Source: Neorhizobium lilium (GTDB taxonomy: Bacteria > Pseudomonadota > Alphaproteobacteria > Rhizobiales > Rhizobiaceae). From it: a stretch of DNA of 64,000 nucleotides. Under the pieces are notes generated by a model that saw nothing but the letters and a program-made list of their open reading frames with translations, searched no databases and had not been told where the DNA came from. Of the stretch, positions 36,137 to 45,860 are shown one piece after another. A program made the position numbers and the translations under genes. The DNA lies in the NCBI RefSeq assembly GCF_004053875.1, contig NZ_SBIP01000005.1:186001-250000 (forward strand), read 5' to 3'. Each line of letters opens with the position of its first letter. Within the stretch, counting starts at the first letter, position 1.

Positions 36137-38680
36137 TTACAATTCCCGAAGCACCGGGCCGGCCTTCTGGCCTAGGATGCGCCAGGTGCCGGCGAGGCCG
36201 ATTCCCACCGTCAGCACCAGCGAGATCGCCAACGTGACGAGCGCCACATCTGGGAGGAAGGCAGACTGCAGCTTCATGATCCGGCTGACGACGAACCATG
36301 CGGAAATGCCTCCTGCAAACAGGGCGAAGATCGCCGTAGCGGCACCGAGGATCAGATATTCATAGGTGAAGGCGCGTATCAGCATGCCGCGCGTGGCGCC
36401 CAGCGTCTTCAGCACCACGGCATCATGGGTGCGTGCCCGGTTGCCGGCCGCAAGTGCACCGGCCAGAACCAGAACGGAGGCGATGAGGGCAACGGCCGCT
36501 GCGGCGCGGATTGCCGTCGCCAACTGACCGAGAAGTTGATCGATGATGGTGATGGCGTCCTTCACTCGGACACTGGTGATCGTCGGATAGGCATTGGTGA
36601 CGGCGCGCAGGACGGCTGCCTCCTGCTGGGGCGTTGCGGCAGGGTCGCTCAGCGTCGCGAGCCACGCATGCGGCGCGCCGCTGAACGTATTCGGCGAAAA
36701 CACCATGACGAAGTTGATCGACAGAGACTGCCATTCCACCTTGCGGAGATTGGCGATGCGGGCAGTAATGTTGCGGCCGAGCACGTTGACGGTGACTGTA
36801 TCGCCGATCTTCAGGCCGAGCTCGCCTGCTTCCTCCGCCGAAAACGACACGAGCGGTTCGCCTGCATAGTCAGCCGCCCACCACTTGCCCTCCACAAGCG
36901 TCGAGTTGCTCGGCAGGCTTTCCTCGTAGGTGATGCCTCGGTCGCCGCGCAGCACCCATCGGCCGGCTGCCGGCACGTTCATCTGGTTTACGTCCTTGCC
37001 GTTGAAGGCGAGGATACGGCCCCGCAGCATCGGCACCTGGGTCACGGTTGCGTCCGGCAATTGTTGCTTCAGGACGTTGACGAAGCCTTCGCGCTCGGGA
37101 CCCTGAATATCCACGAAGAAGAAATTCGGCGCCCGCTCAGCGATGGTGCCCGTCAACTGGCGGCGCATATTGCCGTCGATCAGGGCGAGCGTAACCAGCA
37201 AGGCCAGTCCCAGGCCCAGCGATAGGACGACGGAGGGTGTAAGGGCGCCAGGGCGATGGATATTGCCGATGGCGAGCCTCAAGGCCGGCGAGTGAACGCG
37301 AGGGCTTCTGCGCGCCAGTGCCGCAATCAGCACGGCAACCAGCCGCAGAGCCAAGAACGCTCCGGCAACCGCCGCCAGGAAGACCGCCGCGACATATCGG
37401 TCTTCCGCGGAAAACACGGCAAGTGCGCAGAGCAACGCAAGCGCAGCACCAGCTGCCAGCAGATAGGGCCAGGAGGGTAAGCGGCGGGTCTCGAAGCCCT
37501 GTTCGCGGAAGAGGGCCGTTGCCGGTACTTCCCGTGCATGGCCGAGAGGCAGGACAGCGAAGGCGAAGGTGATGATCAGGCCGAACAGGGCAGCGAGAAG
37601 AAGCGCCGAGGGGAAAATTGCGACATCTTTCGGAACCGGCAAAACGCCTTCCAGAAAGTGCAGGGCGATGAAGGGTGCAACTGCGCCGAGCACGAGGCCG
37701 ATGGCAGTTCCGGCAAGGCCGAGCAACATGATCTGGATAAGGTAGATCTGCGTGACGACAGCGGCCGGTGCGCCGAGGCATTTGAAGGTCGCGATCGTGG
37801 TGCGTTTCGCATCGAGGAAGGCGCGCACCGCGTTGGCGACGCCGACGCCGCCAACGATCAGCGCTGTAAGCCCGACCAGGGTCAGGAATTGCGCGAAGCG
37901 ATCGACATTTTCCGTCAGCGAGGGCGCGGCACGGTCGCTGGTGCGGACGGACCAACCCGCGCTCGGGAACTCGCGATTGGCGCGGTCGGCAAGGGTGCCG
38001 CGAATAGCCGGATCGTTGAGCTTGATCTTGTAGGCATGTTCCACAAGACTGCCGGTCGTGATGAGGCCGGACGCTTCCAGGGCATCGCGCCCGATCAACA
38101 GGCGTGGTGCAAATCCAAACCCGTCAGATACGGCATCGGGCTCGGCGGTGACGTTACCGGAGATCACCAGTGACGTGTTGCCGAGCAGCAACCGGTCGCC
38201 GGGTTTCAGGCTCATCCGGTCCGCCAGCAAAGGCGCCGCCAATGCGCCGAACGCGCCGCTGCTCTGCGAAGCGAGCAGTTCCGGCAGAGGCGAAGCAGGA
38301 TCGGATTCCAGTGTCCCATAGAGTGGGTAGGTGTCGTCTATGGCCTTCACTTCCACAAGGGCCTGGTCGCTGCCATCCGGCTTGCGGGCCATGGAGCGGA
38401 GGCTGGTGGTGACCGAAACAGTGCCGAGGCTTTTGAGGAAGGCAAGCTCCTGCGCCGATGCCTCGCGATTGTTCAGTTCGAACCGCACGTCGCCCGCCAA
38501 AAGTTCCTGGCCCTGGCCGGCGATCGCCGTGGTGATGGCGCGTGAGACGGAATTGACCGCACCGATCGCGCCGGTCCCGAGCGCGATACAGGCGAGAAAG
38601 ATATAGAAGCCTCTCAGGCCGCCCCGCATTTCCCGAAGCGCGAGGCGGAGCGAAATGGGAAGCCGAGAGAGCGCCGTCAT
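36137..38680 (-). CDS. ABC transporter permease with two FtsX-like domains (YbbP-like)
   Basis: An 847-residue permease with an N-terminal membrane anchor (GFYIFLACIALGTGAIGAVN), a large periplasmic domain, then two FtsX domains separated by a second periplasmic domain (ADRANREFPSAGW and, later, FFFVDIQGPEREGF regions), about ten spans in all. Such permeases pair with a LolD/MacB-type ATPase and move lipids or hydrophobic substrates. The ATPase gene directly upstream overlaps it by four bases. With divergent tesA this reproduces the E. coli ybbP-ybbA-tesA cluster, suggesting a link to lipid or lysophospholipid handling; that link is inferred. Confidence 0.9.
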   Translation of the reverse strand: MTALSRLPISLRLALREMRGGLRGFYIFLACIALGTGAIGAVNSVSRAITTAIAGQGQELLAGDVRFELNNREASAQELAFLKSLGTVSVTTSLRSMARKPDGSDQALVEVKAIDDTYPLYGTLESDPASPLPELLASQSSGAFGALAAPLLADRMSLKPGDRLLLGNTSLVISGNVTAEPDAVSDGFGFAPRLLIGRDALEASGLITTGSLVEHAYKIKLNDPAIRGTLADRANREFPSAGWSVRTSDRAAPSLTENVDRFAQFLTLVGLTALIVGGVGVANAVRAFLDAKRTTIATFKCLGAPAAVVTQIYLIQIMLLGLAGTAIGLVLGAVAPFIALHFLEGVLPVPKDVAIFPSALLLAALFGLIITFAFAVLPLGHAREVPATALFREQGFETRRLPSWPYLLAAGAALALLCALAVFSAEDRYVAAVFLAAVAGAFLALRLVAVLIAALARRSPRVHSPALRLAIGNIHRPGALTPSVVLSLGLGLALLVTLALIDGNMRRQLTGTIAERAPNFFFVDIQGPEREGFVNVLKQQLPDATVTQVPMLRGRILAFNGKDVNQMNVPAAGRWVLRGDRGITYEESLPSNSTLVEGKWWAADYAGEPLVSFSAEEAGELGLKIGDTVTVNVLGRNITARIANLRKVEWQSLSINFVMVFSPNTFSGAPHAWLATLSDPAATPQQEAAVLRAVTNAYPTITSVRVKDAITIIDQLLGQLATAIRAAAAVALIASVLVLAGALAAGNRARTHDAVVLKTLGATRGMLIRAFTYEYLILGAATAIFALFAGGISAWFVVSRIMKLQSAFLPDVALVTLAISLVLTVGIGLAGTWRILGQKAGPVLREL

Positions 38681-39387
38681 GCGGAAACCACGTGCGGCTT
38701 GAGCCCGGAGACGCCGTCATCGACGATTTCGCCGGAGCGCACGCGGATCTGCCGCGAGCAGCGGGCGGCAAGCGAAACGTCGTGAGTGACGAGAAGCATG
38801 GTCATGCCGCGCTCGGCCTGTTTCGAAAACAGAAGGTCTGCAATCTGGCGGCCGGTCTCCGTATCGAGATTGCCGGTGGGCTCGTCGGCAATGAGGACGG
38901 TCGGGGAGGGAGCGAGAGCCCGGGCAATTGCCACGCGCTGTTGCTCTCCGCCGGAGAGCTGGCCCGGATAGTGGTCGAGCCTTTCGCCGAGGCCGACTGC
39001 CGTCAGCTCCTGGCGCGCAATGTCGAAAGCATTGCGGACATTGGCCAGTTCCAGCGGCACGGCCACGTTCTCGAGCGCCGTCATATTGGCGATCAGGTGG
39101 AAGGACTGGAAGACGATGCCGATGTTCTTGCCGCGAAAATCGGCAAGCGCATCTTCCGACAGGGAATGCAGGGGCGCATCGGCTATGACGATCTCGCCGC
39201 TATCCAGACGCTCCAGGCCGGCAAGCACCATCAGAAGCGTCGATTTTCCCGAGCCTGATGGTCCGACAATGCCGACGGATTCGCCCGCCCTGATGTCCAG
39301 ATCGATGCCTTTCAGCACATGCACCCTGGCCGCTGCGCTGCCGAGGGTCAAATCGGCCTTCTTCAGCGTGATGATGGTTTTAGTCAA
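38677..39387 (-). CDS. ABC transporter ATP-binding protein (YbbA-like)
   Basis: A 236-residue ATPase with Walker [10 protein letters not shown], signature [15 protein letters not shown], Walker [12 protein letters not shown] and H-loop VTHD. The pattern, including the N-terminal [20 protein letters not shown], is that of the LolD/MacB/YbbA group. I chose TTG 39387 ([16 protein letters not shown]), which gives the usual length; an ATG at 39444 would add 19 residues that look unrelated. The gene overlaps the permease start and is divergent from tesA across about 70 bp. Confidence 0.88.
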   Translation of the reverse strand: MTKTIITLKKADLTLGSAAARVHVLKGIDLDIRAGESVGIVGPSGSGKSTLLMVLAGLERLDSGEIVIADAPLHSLSEDALADFRGKNIGIVFQSFHLIANMTALENVAVPLELANVRNAFDIARQELTAVGLGERLDHYPGQLSGGEQQRVAIARALAPSPTVLIADEPTGNLDTETGRQIADLLFSKQAERGMTMLLVTHDVSLAARCSRQIRVRSGEIVDDGVSGLKPHVVSA

Positions 39388-39458
39388 AACGAAGCGTCCT
39401 ATATAGCGTGCACAAGCCCATGCCGCATGGCAGTACGGGGACATCTAGGAGACGGACC

Positions 39459-40109
39459 ATGCGTTTTAAAGCGAGCCTGCTTCACTTCATCGTCATGTCG
39501 GGGCTGGCGCTCACTGCTCTGCCGGTCCTGGCGCAAGATCGCGTGGTGCAGCTCGTCGGTTTCGGCGACAGCCTGATGGCCGGCTACCAGCTCGCGCCGA
39601 CGGAATCCTACACCGCCCAGCTTGAGGCTGCGCTGAAGGCGAAGGGCAAAAACGTGGTCATCGCCAATGCGGGCGTTTCCGGAGATACGACGACGGGCGG
39701 GCTGTCGCGGATCGACTGGTCGGTGCCGGACGGGACCGACGGCGTCATTCTGGAACTCGGCGCCAATGACGCCCTGCGCGGCATTTCCCCGGAACAGACG
39801 GAGAAGAACCTCGACACGATGATCGGCAGGTTGAAGGAGCGTGGGATTGCCGTCATCCTGATGGGCATGCTGGCGCCGCCGAACATGGGCGGCGATTATG
39901 CCGAGCGCTTCAACCCGCTCTACGACCGGTTGGCAAAGAAGCATGGCGTGCCGCTCTATCCCTTCTTCCTCGACGGCGTCGCCTCTGTATCCTCCCTGCA
40001 GCTTTCGGATGGCATGCACCCCAATCCGAAGGGCGTCGAAACCATGGTGGAAAGGTCGTTGCCGGCGGTCGAAAGCTTCCTGGTGGACATCGGGAACCGG
40101 GCAAAATAA
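39459..40109 (+). CDS. tesA: Arylesterase / lysophospholipase-type GDSL hydrolase TesA
   Basis: A 216-residue periplasmic SGNH hydrolase. Residues 1-26 are a signal peptide (LALTALPVLAQD). Block I GFGDSLMAGYQ holds catalytic Ser38, block III is LGANDALRG, and block V SDGMHPNPKG contains the Asp/His dyad. Like E. coli TesA it can be expected to act as thioesterase, arylesterase and lysophospholipase. AGGAG lies seven bases before ATG 39459. It is divergent from a YbbA/YbbP-type ABC exporter, a pairing conserved in proteobacteria. Confidence 0.93.
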   Translation: MRFKASLLHFIVMSGLALTALPVLAQDRVVQLVGFGDSLMAGYQLAPTESYTAQLEAALKAKGKNVVIANAGVSGDTTTGGLSRIDWSVPDGTDGVILELGANDALRGISPEQTEKNLDTMIGRLKERGIAVILMGMLAPPNMGGDYAERFNPLYDRLAKKHGVPLYPFFLDGVASVSSLQLSDGMHPNPKGVETMVERSLPAVESFLVDIGNRAK

Positions 40110-40175
40110 GCGCTTGCGCGGAACGCCTTTGCATGTTCCGCTGTTAGCATCTGCAATAGATTCGAGGAGGTCCCC

Positions 40176-40766
40176 ATGCCGAGACTTTTCACCGCCCTCG
40201 AAATTCCGCGCAATCTCGCTCTTAGTCTCTCGCTGCTGCGCGGCGGCCTTCCCGGCGCCCGCTGGATAGACGTTGAAAACTACCACATCACATTGCGCTT
40301 TATCGGTGACGTTGATGGCCGCACGGCCGACGAACTCGTGAACCGTTTCGACCGGATCGACCGGCCGGAATTCCAGCTGTCCCTGAACGGCATCGGCTCC
40401 TTCGGATCGAAGAAGCCGCACTCAATCTGGGCAGGCGTTGCGCCATCCTCAGACCTTTCCGCGCTTCAGGGCGAGATCGAACGTATCTGCCAGAGGATCG
40501 GGCTTGCGCCGGACCCGCGAAAATTTACCCCGCACGTCACGCTTGCCCGGCTGAAGCACTGCCGGCTGGATGACGTTGTGCATTACCTCTCGGGCCGCGG
40601 CAATTTCTATGCGACGCCCTTCACCGCTCCACGTTTCGTGCTGATGTCGTCCAAGGAATCGGTCGGCGGCGGTCCTTATCTGACGGAAGAGATCTTCCCG
40701 CTCAGGGATATCAGCTTCAGTTCAGCCTACGAAGCTGAAGCGGAACAGGCCAAGAGCTTTTTCTGA
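40176..40766 (+). CDS. thpR: RNA 2',3'-cyclic phosphodiesterase ThpR
   Basis: A 196-residue member of the 2H phosphoesterase superfamily (formerly 2'-5' RNA ligase). Both HxTx motifs are present: HITL at 37-40 and HVTL at 120-123, forming the paired catalytic histidines. It opens 2',3'-cyclic phosphate ends of RNA; ligase activity is known in vitro. GAGGAGG precedes the ATG. It is followed on the same strand by phhB after 13 bases, so the two are likely cotranscribed. Confidence 0.93.
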   Translation: MPRLFTALEIPRNLALSLSLLRGGLPGARWIDVENYHITLRFIGDVDGRTADELVNRFDRIDRPEFQLSLNGIGSFGSKKPHSIWAGVAPSSDLSALQGEIERICQRIGLAPDPRKFTPHVTLARLKHCRLDDVVHYLSGRGNFYATPFTAPRFVLMSSKESVGGGPYLTEEIFPLRDISFSSAYEAEAEQAKSFF

Positions 40767-40779
40767 CGGATGCGCTGGC

Positions 40780-41082
40780 ATGGCTTATCGGCTTCTCGAT
40801 CCGGCGGCAGTTGAGAGAGAACTTACAGTACTCGACGGCTGGGTGTTGAGTGCTGACGGCAAGGCTATCGGCAGAGATTTTGCCTTCCGCAGCTTCATCG
40901 AAGCCTTCGCCTTCATGACACGTTGCGCTCTGGTGGCGGAGAAGCTCGACCACCACCCGGATTGGTCCAATAGCTACTCTAAAGTCCAGGTCAGCCTGAC
41001 GACGCATGTGGTGAAGGCACTGACCGACCGGGATTTCAAGCTCGCCAGCGCTATGGATGCAGCCTTCCGGGGCCGAGATTGA
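40780..41082 (+). CDS. phhB: Pterin-4-alpha-carbinolamine dehydratase
   Basis: A 100-residue PhhB/DCoH protein that dehydrates 4a-hydroxytetrahydrobiopterin. The signature EKLDHHPDWSNSYSKV includes the catalytic His pair, and the remainder matches the compact single-domain fold (VQVSLTTHVVKALTDRD). In bacteria it supports phenylalanine hydroxylase or molybdopterin-related chemistry; no hydroxylase gene is in the window. It lies between thpR and a DUF1232 gene. Confidence 0.93.
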   Translation: MAYRLLDPAAVERELTVLDGWVLSADGKAIGRDFAFRSFIEAFAFMTRCALVAEKLDHHPDWSNSYSKVQVSLTTHVVKALTDRDFKLASAMDAAFRGRD

Positions 41083-41135
41083 ACTTCGGCCAGTGACCCC
41101 TATATGGAAATGGCTGTTCATAAGGAGGAGCGACC

Positions 41136-41534
41136 TTGGACGACGTGAAAATCGGCGAGATCCTGCTTCCCGGAGATGAGGAAACGCAGGCGAAGCGGGA
41201 ACAGAAAGTGCGGGCGCGGTTCTGGCCCACGTTGAAAAAGGCCGTCCGGCATGTGCCTTTCAGCCGCGATGTGGTTGCCGCCTATTATTGCGCGCTGGAT
41301 CCGCGCACACCGAAACGGGCGCGCGGTTTGCTTCTTGCGGCGCTCGCCTATTTCGTTATGCCTTTCGACGTCGTCCCCGACGTCTTTGCCTTTGTGGGCT
41401 TTACAGACGACATCGCCGTTCTGGCGGCGGCCTTGCGCATCATTCAGGGCCATATCACCGACCAGCATTACGATGCAGCTGACAAAGCGCTTGCGGATCA
41501 TCCTGACGTTGCTGCCGAACCGAGACCGCAATAG
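41136..41534 (+). CDS. DUF1232 (YkvA-type) membrane protein
   Basis: A 132-residue protein of unknown function. The DUF1232 core spans about residues 50-105: VVAAYYCALDPRTPKRARGL, then the hydrophobic LLLAALAYFVMPFDVVPDVF, with the conserved PFDVVPD motif, and GFTDDIAVLAAALRII. The TTG at 41136 is the likely start because AAGGAGGAG ends five bases before it. The C-terminal stretch is short, Pro/Arg-rich and non-conserved. Confidence 0.85.
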   Translation: MDDVKIGEILLPGDEETQAKREQKVRARFWPTLKKAVRHVPFSRDVVAAYYCALDPRTPKRARGLLLAALAYFVMPFDVVPDVFAFVGFTDDIAVLAAALRIIQGHITDQHYDAADKALADHPDVAAEPRPQ

Positions 41535-41833
41535 CCCGGCTGGCAGGCTCCGCAGGGGAAGGAGCGCGCTGTCGGCGGCAGAGGTTGGATAAGAACAAAC
41601 TCTTGCCTGAATCCTTGTGTCACTGGTTGACGCAAGACAGGAATTCCCACGCAAACGATCACGATCTTCACGATTAAGCGTCTCGCCGACAGGCCGGAGG
41701 ATAGCTATCAGCCTCTCTCTTGTGGTGTTGACGCTTTGGTAACCAGAATTAAGTCAAAATGAACCTATCCGTGACGACGCCTGACAAGGCTTGCCCGCCC
41801 GGGCACCTCAAATACCAAAACTGGCAGGAGATC
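41535..41833. other. Intergenic region without identifiable gene
   Basis: In these 299 bp between the DUF1232 and IalB-family genes I see no convincing ORF, RNA or repeat. An open frame leads into the ialB-like gene from 41759 but lacks its own ribosome binding site. Confidence 0.5.
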
Positions 41834-42391
41834 ATGTCTGTAAGAACGATCGCGACCGCATTGGCCCTCACCTTGGCAAGCGCCGGTCTGGCACAGGCCC
41901 AAGCGCCAAAGAACACCGCTCAGGCAAAGCCGCAGCAGACCCAGACGGTGGCACCGGCACCCACCCGCATCCAGCAGTTCAAGGCCTGGGGCGCCTATTC
42001 CTACAAGTCCGGCGCCAGCACGGTCTGCTATGTCCTTTCCGTTCCGACCACCAAGGAACCGGCAAGCGTGGATCATGGCGACATTTTCTTCATCGTCTCG
42101 CAGCGTCCCGGCCAGAACATTTCCTACGAGCCGCAGGCGATGATGGGTTATACGATGCAGGCCAACTCCAAGGTCACAGTGACGATCGATAAAAAGAACT
42201 TCACGATGTTCACCAAGGACAAGGCGGCATGGGTGGAGAACGCTGCCGAGGAGCCGGCGCTTGTCGCTGCCATGAAAACCGGGCACGCAATGAGCGTTGC
42301 CGCTGTTTCCGGCCGAGGCACGAAGACGTCCTACAACTACTCGCTCCAGGGTATCGGCGCGGCGCTCAAGCAGATCGAATCCTGCAAGTAA
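41834..42391 (+). CDS. Invasion-associated locus B (IalB) family protein
   Basis: A 185-residue periplasmic protein with a signal peptide (MSVRTIATALALTLASAGLA, cleaved near AQAQ), a Gln/Pro-rich linker and the IalB domain: FKAWGAYSYKSGASTVCYVL, DIFFIVSQRPGQN, and the C-terminal YSLQGIGAALKQI followed by a final Cys. The two cysteines may form a disulfide. IalB was named in Bartonella for a role in erythrocyte invasion; in plant-associated relatives the function is not known. A strong terminator follows. Confidence 0.85.
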   Translation: MSVRTIATALALTLASAGLAQAQAPKNTAQAKPQQTQTVAPAPTRIQQFKAWGAYSYKSGASTVCYVLSVPTTKEPASVDHGDIFFIVSQRPGQNISYEPQAMMGYTMQANSKVTVTIDKKNFTMFTKDKAAWVENAAEEPALVAAMKTGHAMSVAAVSGRGTKTSYNYSLQGIGAALKQIESCK

Positions 42392-42413
42392 CGGATCGTC
42401 CATTGCACGTTCG

Positions 42414-42439
42414 AAGGCCGGTCATCGACCGGCCTTTTT
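42414..42439 (+). terminator. Intrinsic terminator after the ialB-like gene
   Basis: AAGGCCGGTC (42414-42423) pairs with GACCGGCCTT (42427-42436) across ATC and ends in TTTTT. Confidence 0.93.
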
Positions 42440-42601
42440 GCTTTTGAAAGAATAGTGACGTGGCCGGGATTTAATGATAAAGGCTGCGCGCAAAGGCTTT
42501 GGCGCAGGGCGCTTATCAGGCCAGTCGTAATTTCACAAAAGACATGCCCATCCCTGCGTTACCCAGCGCGCGATGGACGCATGCTCGGATGGGATAAAAG
42601 A

Positions 42602-43840
42602 ATGTCTGTCATCGAGGCCCTCGCGCCCGCCGTCGTAAAAACGCCTCTCGTGGCCAATCCGGACCTGTTCAGCACCAAGCCATCGCTGATCGGCCTGACG
42701 CGTGACGATATGGCTGCGGCCCTCAAGGAAAAGGGCGTTTCCGACAAGCAGGTGCGCATGCGCGTGAGCCAGCTCTGGCACTGGCTTTACATCCGCGGCG
42801 TTTCCGACTTCGACGCGATGACCAATGTCGCCAAGGATATGCGCGAGATGCTGAAGCAGCATTTCACCATTGCACGCCCGGAGATCGTCGAGGAGCAGGT
42901 GTCGAACGACGGCACGCGCAAATGGCTGTTGCGGTTTCCGCCCCGCGGTGCCGGCCGCCCGGTCGAGGTCGAGACAGTCTATATTCCCGAAGAAGGGCGC
43001 GGCACGCTCTGCATTTCCAGCCAGGTCGGCTGCACGCTGACTTGCTCCTTCTGTCATACCGGAACTCAGAAGCTGGTGCGCAACCTGACGGCGGAAGAAA
43101 TTCTGTCGCAGTTGCTGCTGGCGCGCGACCGGCTGGGCGATTTCCCCGGCACGGACACGCCGGCCGGCGCCTATGTGCCGACCGGTGAGCGGAAGGTCAC
43201 CAATGTGGTGATGATGGGCATGGGCGAGCCGCTCTACAATTTCGAGAGCGTCAAGAAGGCGCTGTTGATCGCGACGGACGGCGATGGGCTTTCGCTCTCC
43301 AAGCGTCGCGTGACGCTTTCGACGTCAGGCGTCGTTCCGGAAATCTACCGGACCGGCGACGAGATCGGCGTGATGCTGGCGATCTCGCTGCATGCGGTGC
43401 GTGATGAGCTGCGCGACATGCTGGTGCCGATCAACAAGAAATATCCGCTGAAGGATCTGATCGAGGCCTGCCGCAACTATCCGGGGCTTTCGAACGCCCG
43501 CAGGATCACGTTTGAATATGTGATGCTGAAGGACGTCAACGACAGCCTGGAAGACGCCAAGGGCTTGATCCAACTGCTCAAGGGCGTGCCTGCAAAGATC
43601 AACCTGATCCCGTTCAACCCCTGGCCCGGCACGAATTACCAGTGCTCAGACTGGGCGACGATCGAAAAATTTGCCGACTTCATTAACCAGGCGGGCTATG
43701 CCTCGCCGATCCGCACCCCGCGCGGCCGCGACATTCTTGCCGCCTGCGGCCAGCTGAAGTCGGACTCGGAGCGCATGCGCAAGACGGAGCGTCTCGCCTT
43801 TGAGGCGATGATGATCGCGGGCCACGGCGAAGACGACTGA
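42602..43840 (+). CDS. rlmN: Dual-specificity RNA methyltransferase RlmN
   Basis: Radical-SAM enzyme that methylates C2 of A2503 in 23S rRNA and A37 in some tRNAs. The cluster motif CTLTCSFC (Cys144, 148, 151) follows the family segment LCISSQVG, and the catalytic C-terminal cysteine is in [27 protein letters not shown] and [13 protein letters not shown] are further signatures. 412 residues, slightly longer than in E. coli (384) at the N-terminus. ATG 42602 follows GGGAT-AAAAGA; an ATG seven codons upstream is possible. Monocistronic. Confidence 0.95.
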   Translation: MSVIEALAPAVVKTPLVANPDLFSTKPSLIGLTRDDMAAALKEKGVSDKQVRMRVSQLWHWLYIRGVSDFDAMTNVAKDMREMLKQHFTIARPEIVEEQVSNDGTRKWLLRFPPRGAGRPVEVETVYIPEEGRGTLCISSQVGCTLTCSFCHTGTQKLVRNLTAEEILSQLLLARDRLGDFPGTDTPAGAYVPTGERKVTNVVMMGMGEPLYNFESVKKALLIATDGDGLSLSKRRVTLSTSGVVPEIYRTGDEIGVMLAISLHAVRDELRDMLVPINKKYPLKDLIEACRNYPGLSNARRITFEYVMLKDVNDSLEDAKGLIQLLKGVPAKINLIPFNPWPGTNYQCSDWATIEKFADFINQAGYASPIRTPRGRDILAACGQLKSDSERMRKTERLAFEAMMIAGHGEDD

Positions 43841-44063
43841 TAAGCAATCTCGTCCGAAACGAACGGACCAAGCTTACCGCGACCTATTTCAATGGCGCCG
43901 CTGTTGCCGTAGCGGCGGTCGGAACCTTGGCGCCGCTGATCTCCAGCCTCAATACACCAGCCGGCATCCCAAATCTTTCGACAGCGATCTCTTGTCTCGT
44001 TTGTCTTTTTGCGTCCGGCATACTACATTTTATAGCGAGGCGTCTGTTGAAAGGGTTGATCGA

Positions 44064-44189
44064 ATGAACATCCCAGAGTTCCTGACATTCCTGATCATGC
44101 CTGTCGGATTGATTATCTTTGCGGCAATCATGCTTTACGTCACACGGCAAGACCGTATCGACGCAAAGAAGAAGGCGTCGTCGCGCTGA
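44064..44189 (+). CDS. 41-residue single-span membrane protein of unknown function
   Basis: MNIPEFLTFLIMPVGLIIFA begins a span of about 20 hydrophobic residues, followed by a basic cytoplasmic-type tail (RQDRIDAKKKASSR). AAAGGG lies eight bases before the ATG, spacing that supports translation. The stop is one base from the stop of the convergent LysE gene. I do not recognise a family. The about 220 bp between rlmN and this gene hold no other feature. Confidence 0.55.
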   Translation: MNIPEFLTFLIMPVGLIIFAAIMLYVTRQDRIDAKKKASSR

Positions 44190-44190
44190 C

Positions 44191-44832
44191 TCACCGCGAC
44201 TGCGTCAGAAAGATCTTGGCGGCAAAGACCGAGAACACTCCGGCAAACGTATAATCGATGCCGCGCAGGACCTTGGGATTGGCTTGAAGCCAACCTGCAA
44301 GCTTGTCTGCAGCCACAATGGCCGCGATGTTGACCGGCATGCAGATGACGATGAAATAGAAGCCCAGGAAGATAAGCTTTTGGGTCACTCCCGGGTCGCC
44401 GGCCGTGACAAATTGCGGCAGGAAGGTCATGAAGAAAATGATGACCTTCGGGTTCAGCAGGTTGACCCAGAAGCCCGTCGAAATATTGCCGAGCGCGCTC
44501 GTCTTTCCCTGATCGACCCGCTGCACCGAAAGGCTCGATCCGTAGCGGATGGCCTGGATCGCCAGCCAGAGAAGATATCCCGCGCCGCCGGTCTTCAGAA
44601 TGAAGAAGGCAGTCGGTGACGCGGTAATGAGCGCAGAAATACCAAAAGCCACGAGCAGGGTGTGGCAGACAACCCCAAGGCTCGTTCCGACGACGACAAA
44701 AAGAGCCGGCTTCGGGCCCTGTGCCAGCGCGCGGCTGATCGACAAGGTCATGTCAGGCCCGGGCGTCAGGGCAAGGAGCAGGCCAGCGGCAGTAAACGCG
44801 ATAAGGGTCGCAAGACCAGGCAGGAAATCCAT
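44191..44832 (-). CDS. LysE/RhtB-family amino acid exporter
   Basis: A 213-residue translocator with six expected membrane spans. The family signature is in FTAAGLLLALTPGPDMTLSI at the first span, with GTSLGVVCHTLLVAFG and FWVNLLNPKVIIFFMTFLPQF further on. Such proteins export amino acids or derivatives (Lys, Arg, homoserine, Thr) and relieve intracellular overload; the substrate cannot be told here. No LysG-type regulator is adjacent; the SDR gene upstream is on the same strand. Confidence 0.9.
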   Translation of the reverse strand: MDFLPGLATLIAFTAAGLLLALTPGPDMTLSISRALAQGPKPALFVVVGTSLGVVCHTLLVAFGISALITASPTAFFILKTGGAGYLLWLAIQAIRYGSSLSVQRVDQGKTSALGNISTGFWVNLLNPKVIIFFMTFLPQFVTAGDPGVTQKLIFLGFYFIVICMPVNIAAIVAADKLAGWLQANPKVLRGIDYTFAGVFSVFAAKIFLTQSR

Positions 44833-44901
44833 GATGTACTCGAAAGCCGGACGCGGGAACGCATTTGATACCCGGCTTTGGAAACAATGCCAATCGGTCG
44901 A

Positions 44902-45759
44902 TCAGCGCCGGGAAATGAATTCCCTGGAGGCTTCCGCGTGATCCGGATGCCAGCGTGACAGGGGAGGGCGGTTCTCGACGATATCGCCAATAGCCCAAAG
45001 CATGCGCCGCTCATCCGTTGCACGATCGACATCGTTGTCGGGGCAGAGGATGTAGAAATCGCCTCGTTCGAGGCTCTCCAGCATGAACTCTGCCGTCTGC
45101 TTCGGCGTCCAGGCACCGGCCGGCTTTTCAGTTCGCTCACCCTTAGTGAGCCCGGTATAGACGAAGCCGGGGATCAGCAGATGTGCGCTGACCTGACTGT
45201 TCGGCGTGTTGCGCAATTCATGCTGAAGGGCTTCGGTGAAGGCTTTGACACCGGCCTTTGCGACATTGTAGGCCGGGTCGCCCGGCGGCGTGGTAATGCC
45301 TTGCTTGGAACCGGTGTTGATGATGAGGGCCGGTTCTCCATGCGCGATCATGGCCGGTCCGAAAATACGGCTGCCGTGGATCACGCCCATCAGATTGACC
45401 CCGAGCACATTGTCCCAGTTGACCTGCGGGCCGAAGATGCTGCTTCCCGGCTGGATGCCGGCATTGTTCATCAGCACATGGACACGGCCGAAGCGCTGAA
45501 CCACCGTGCGCTCCAGTGCCTCGATCTCATCCGGCCTGGACACGTCGGTGCCAACCGCGGCGACGTCCTGATCACCATCGTCCGCCAGTGCGGCGACCTC
45601 TCGGCAGGCCTCGGCCAGCCGGTCGCCTTCCAGATCGGCGAGCACGACGGACATGCCGAGGCGTGCGAATTCCTTGGCAGCGGCAAGCCCGATGCCGGAT
45701 GCGGCGCCGGTCACGACGGCGACATTGTCCTTTTTCAGAGCCGGATGAGTTATGGCCAT
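44902..45759 (-). CDS. SDR-family NAD(P)-dependent oxidoreductase
   Basis: A 285-residue classical short-chain dehydrogenase. Cofactor motif TGAASGIGLAAAKEF (TGxxxGxG), NNAG in MNNAGIQPGSS, catalytic Ser in NTGSKQG and the YxxxK pair in YNVAKAG. The C-terminus (SRWHPDHAEASREFISRR) is not typical and may form a substrate lid. An Asp after beta-2 (LADLEGDRL) suggests preference for NAD+. Substrate unknown; neighbours give no clue. Confidence 0.88.
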   Translation of the reverse strand: MAITHPALKKDNVAVVTGAASGIGLAAAKEFARLGMSVVLADLEGDRLAEACREVAALADDGDQDVAAVGTDVSRPDEIEALERTVVQRFGRVHVLMNNAGIQPGSSIFGPQVNWDNVLGVNLMGVIHGSRIFGPAMIAHGEPALIINTGSKQGITTPPGDPAYNVAKAGVKAFTEALQHELRNTPNSQVSAHLLIPGFVYTGLTKGERTEKPAGAWTPKQTAEFMLESLERGDFYILCPDNDVDRATDERRMLWAIGDIVENRPPLSRWHPDHAEASREFISRR

Positions 45760-45860
45760 GGATAGTCTCCTCTAACGACGCTGCTGTTCAAAGGTCTTGC
45801 GGGATATGGTAGCTTATCAGAACCTGTCAACATGACGGCTATGTCACAGCGGAGCGTCCC

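Noticed and set aside
43884..44150. An 88-codon minus-strand frame between rlmN and the LysE gene
   Set aside because: It overlaps the better supported 41-residue protein, has no ribosome binding site and no recognisable feature.
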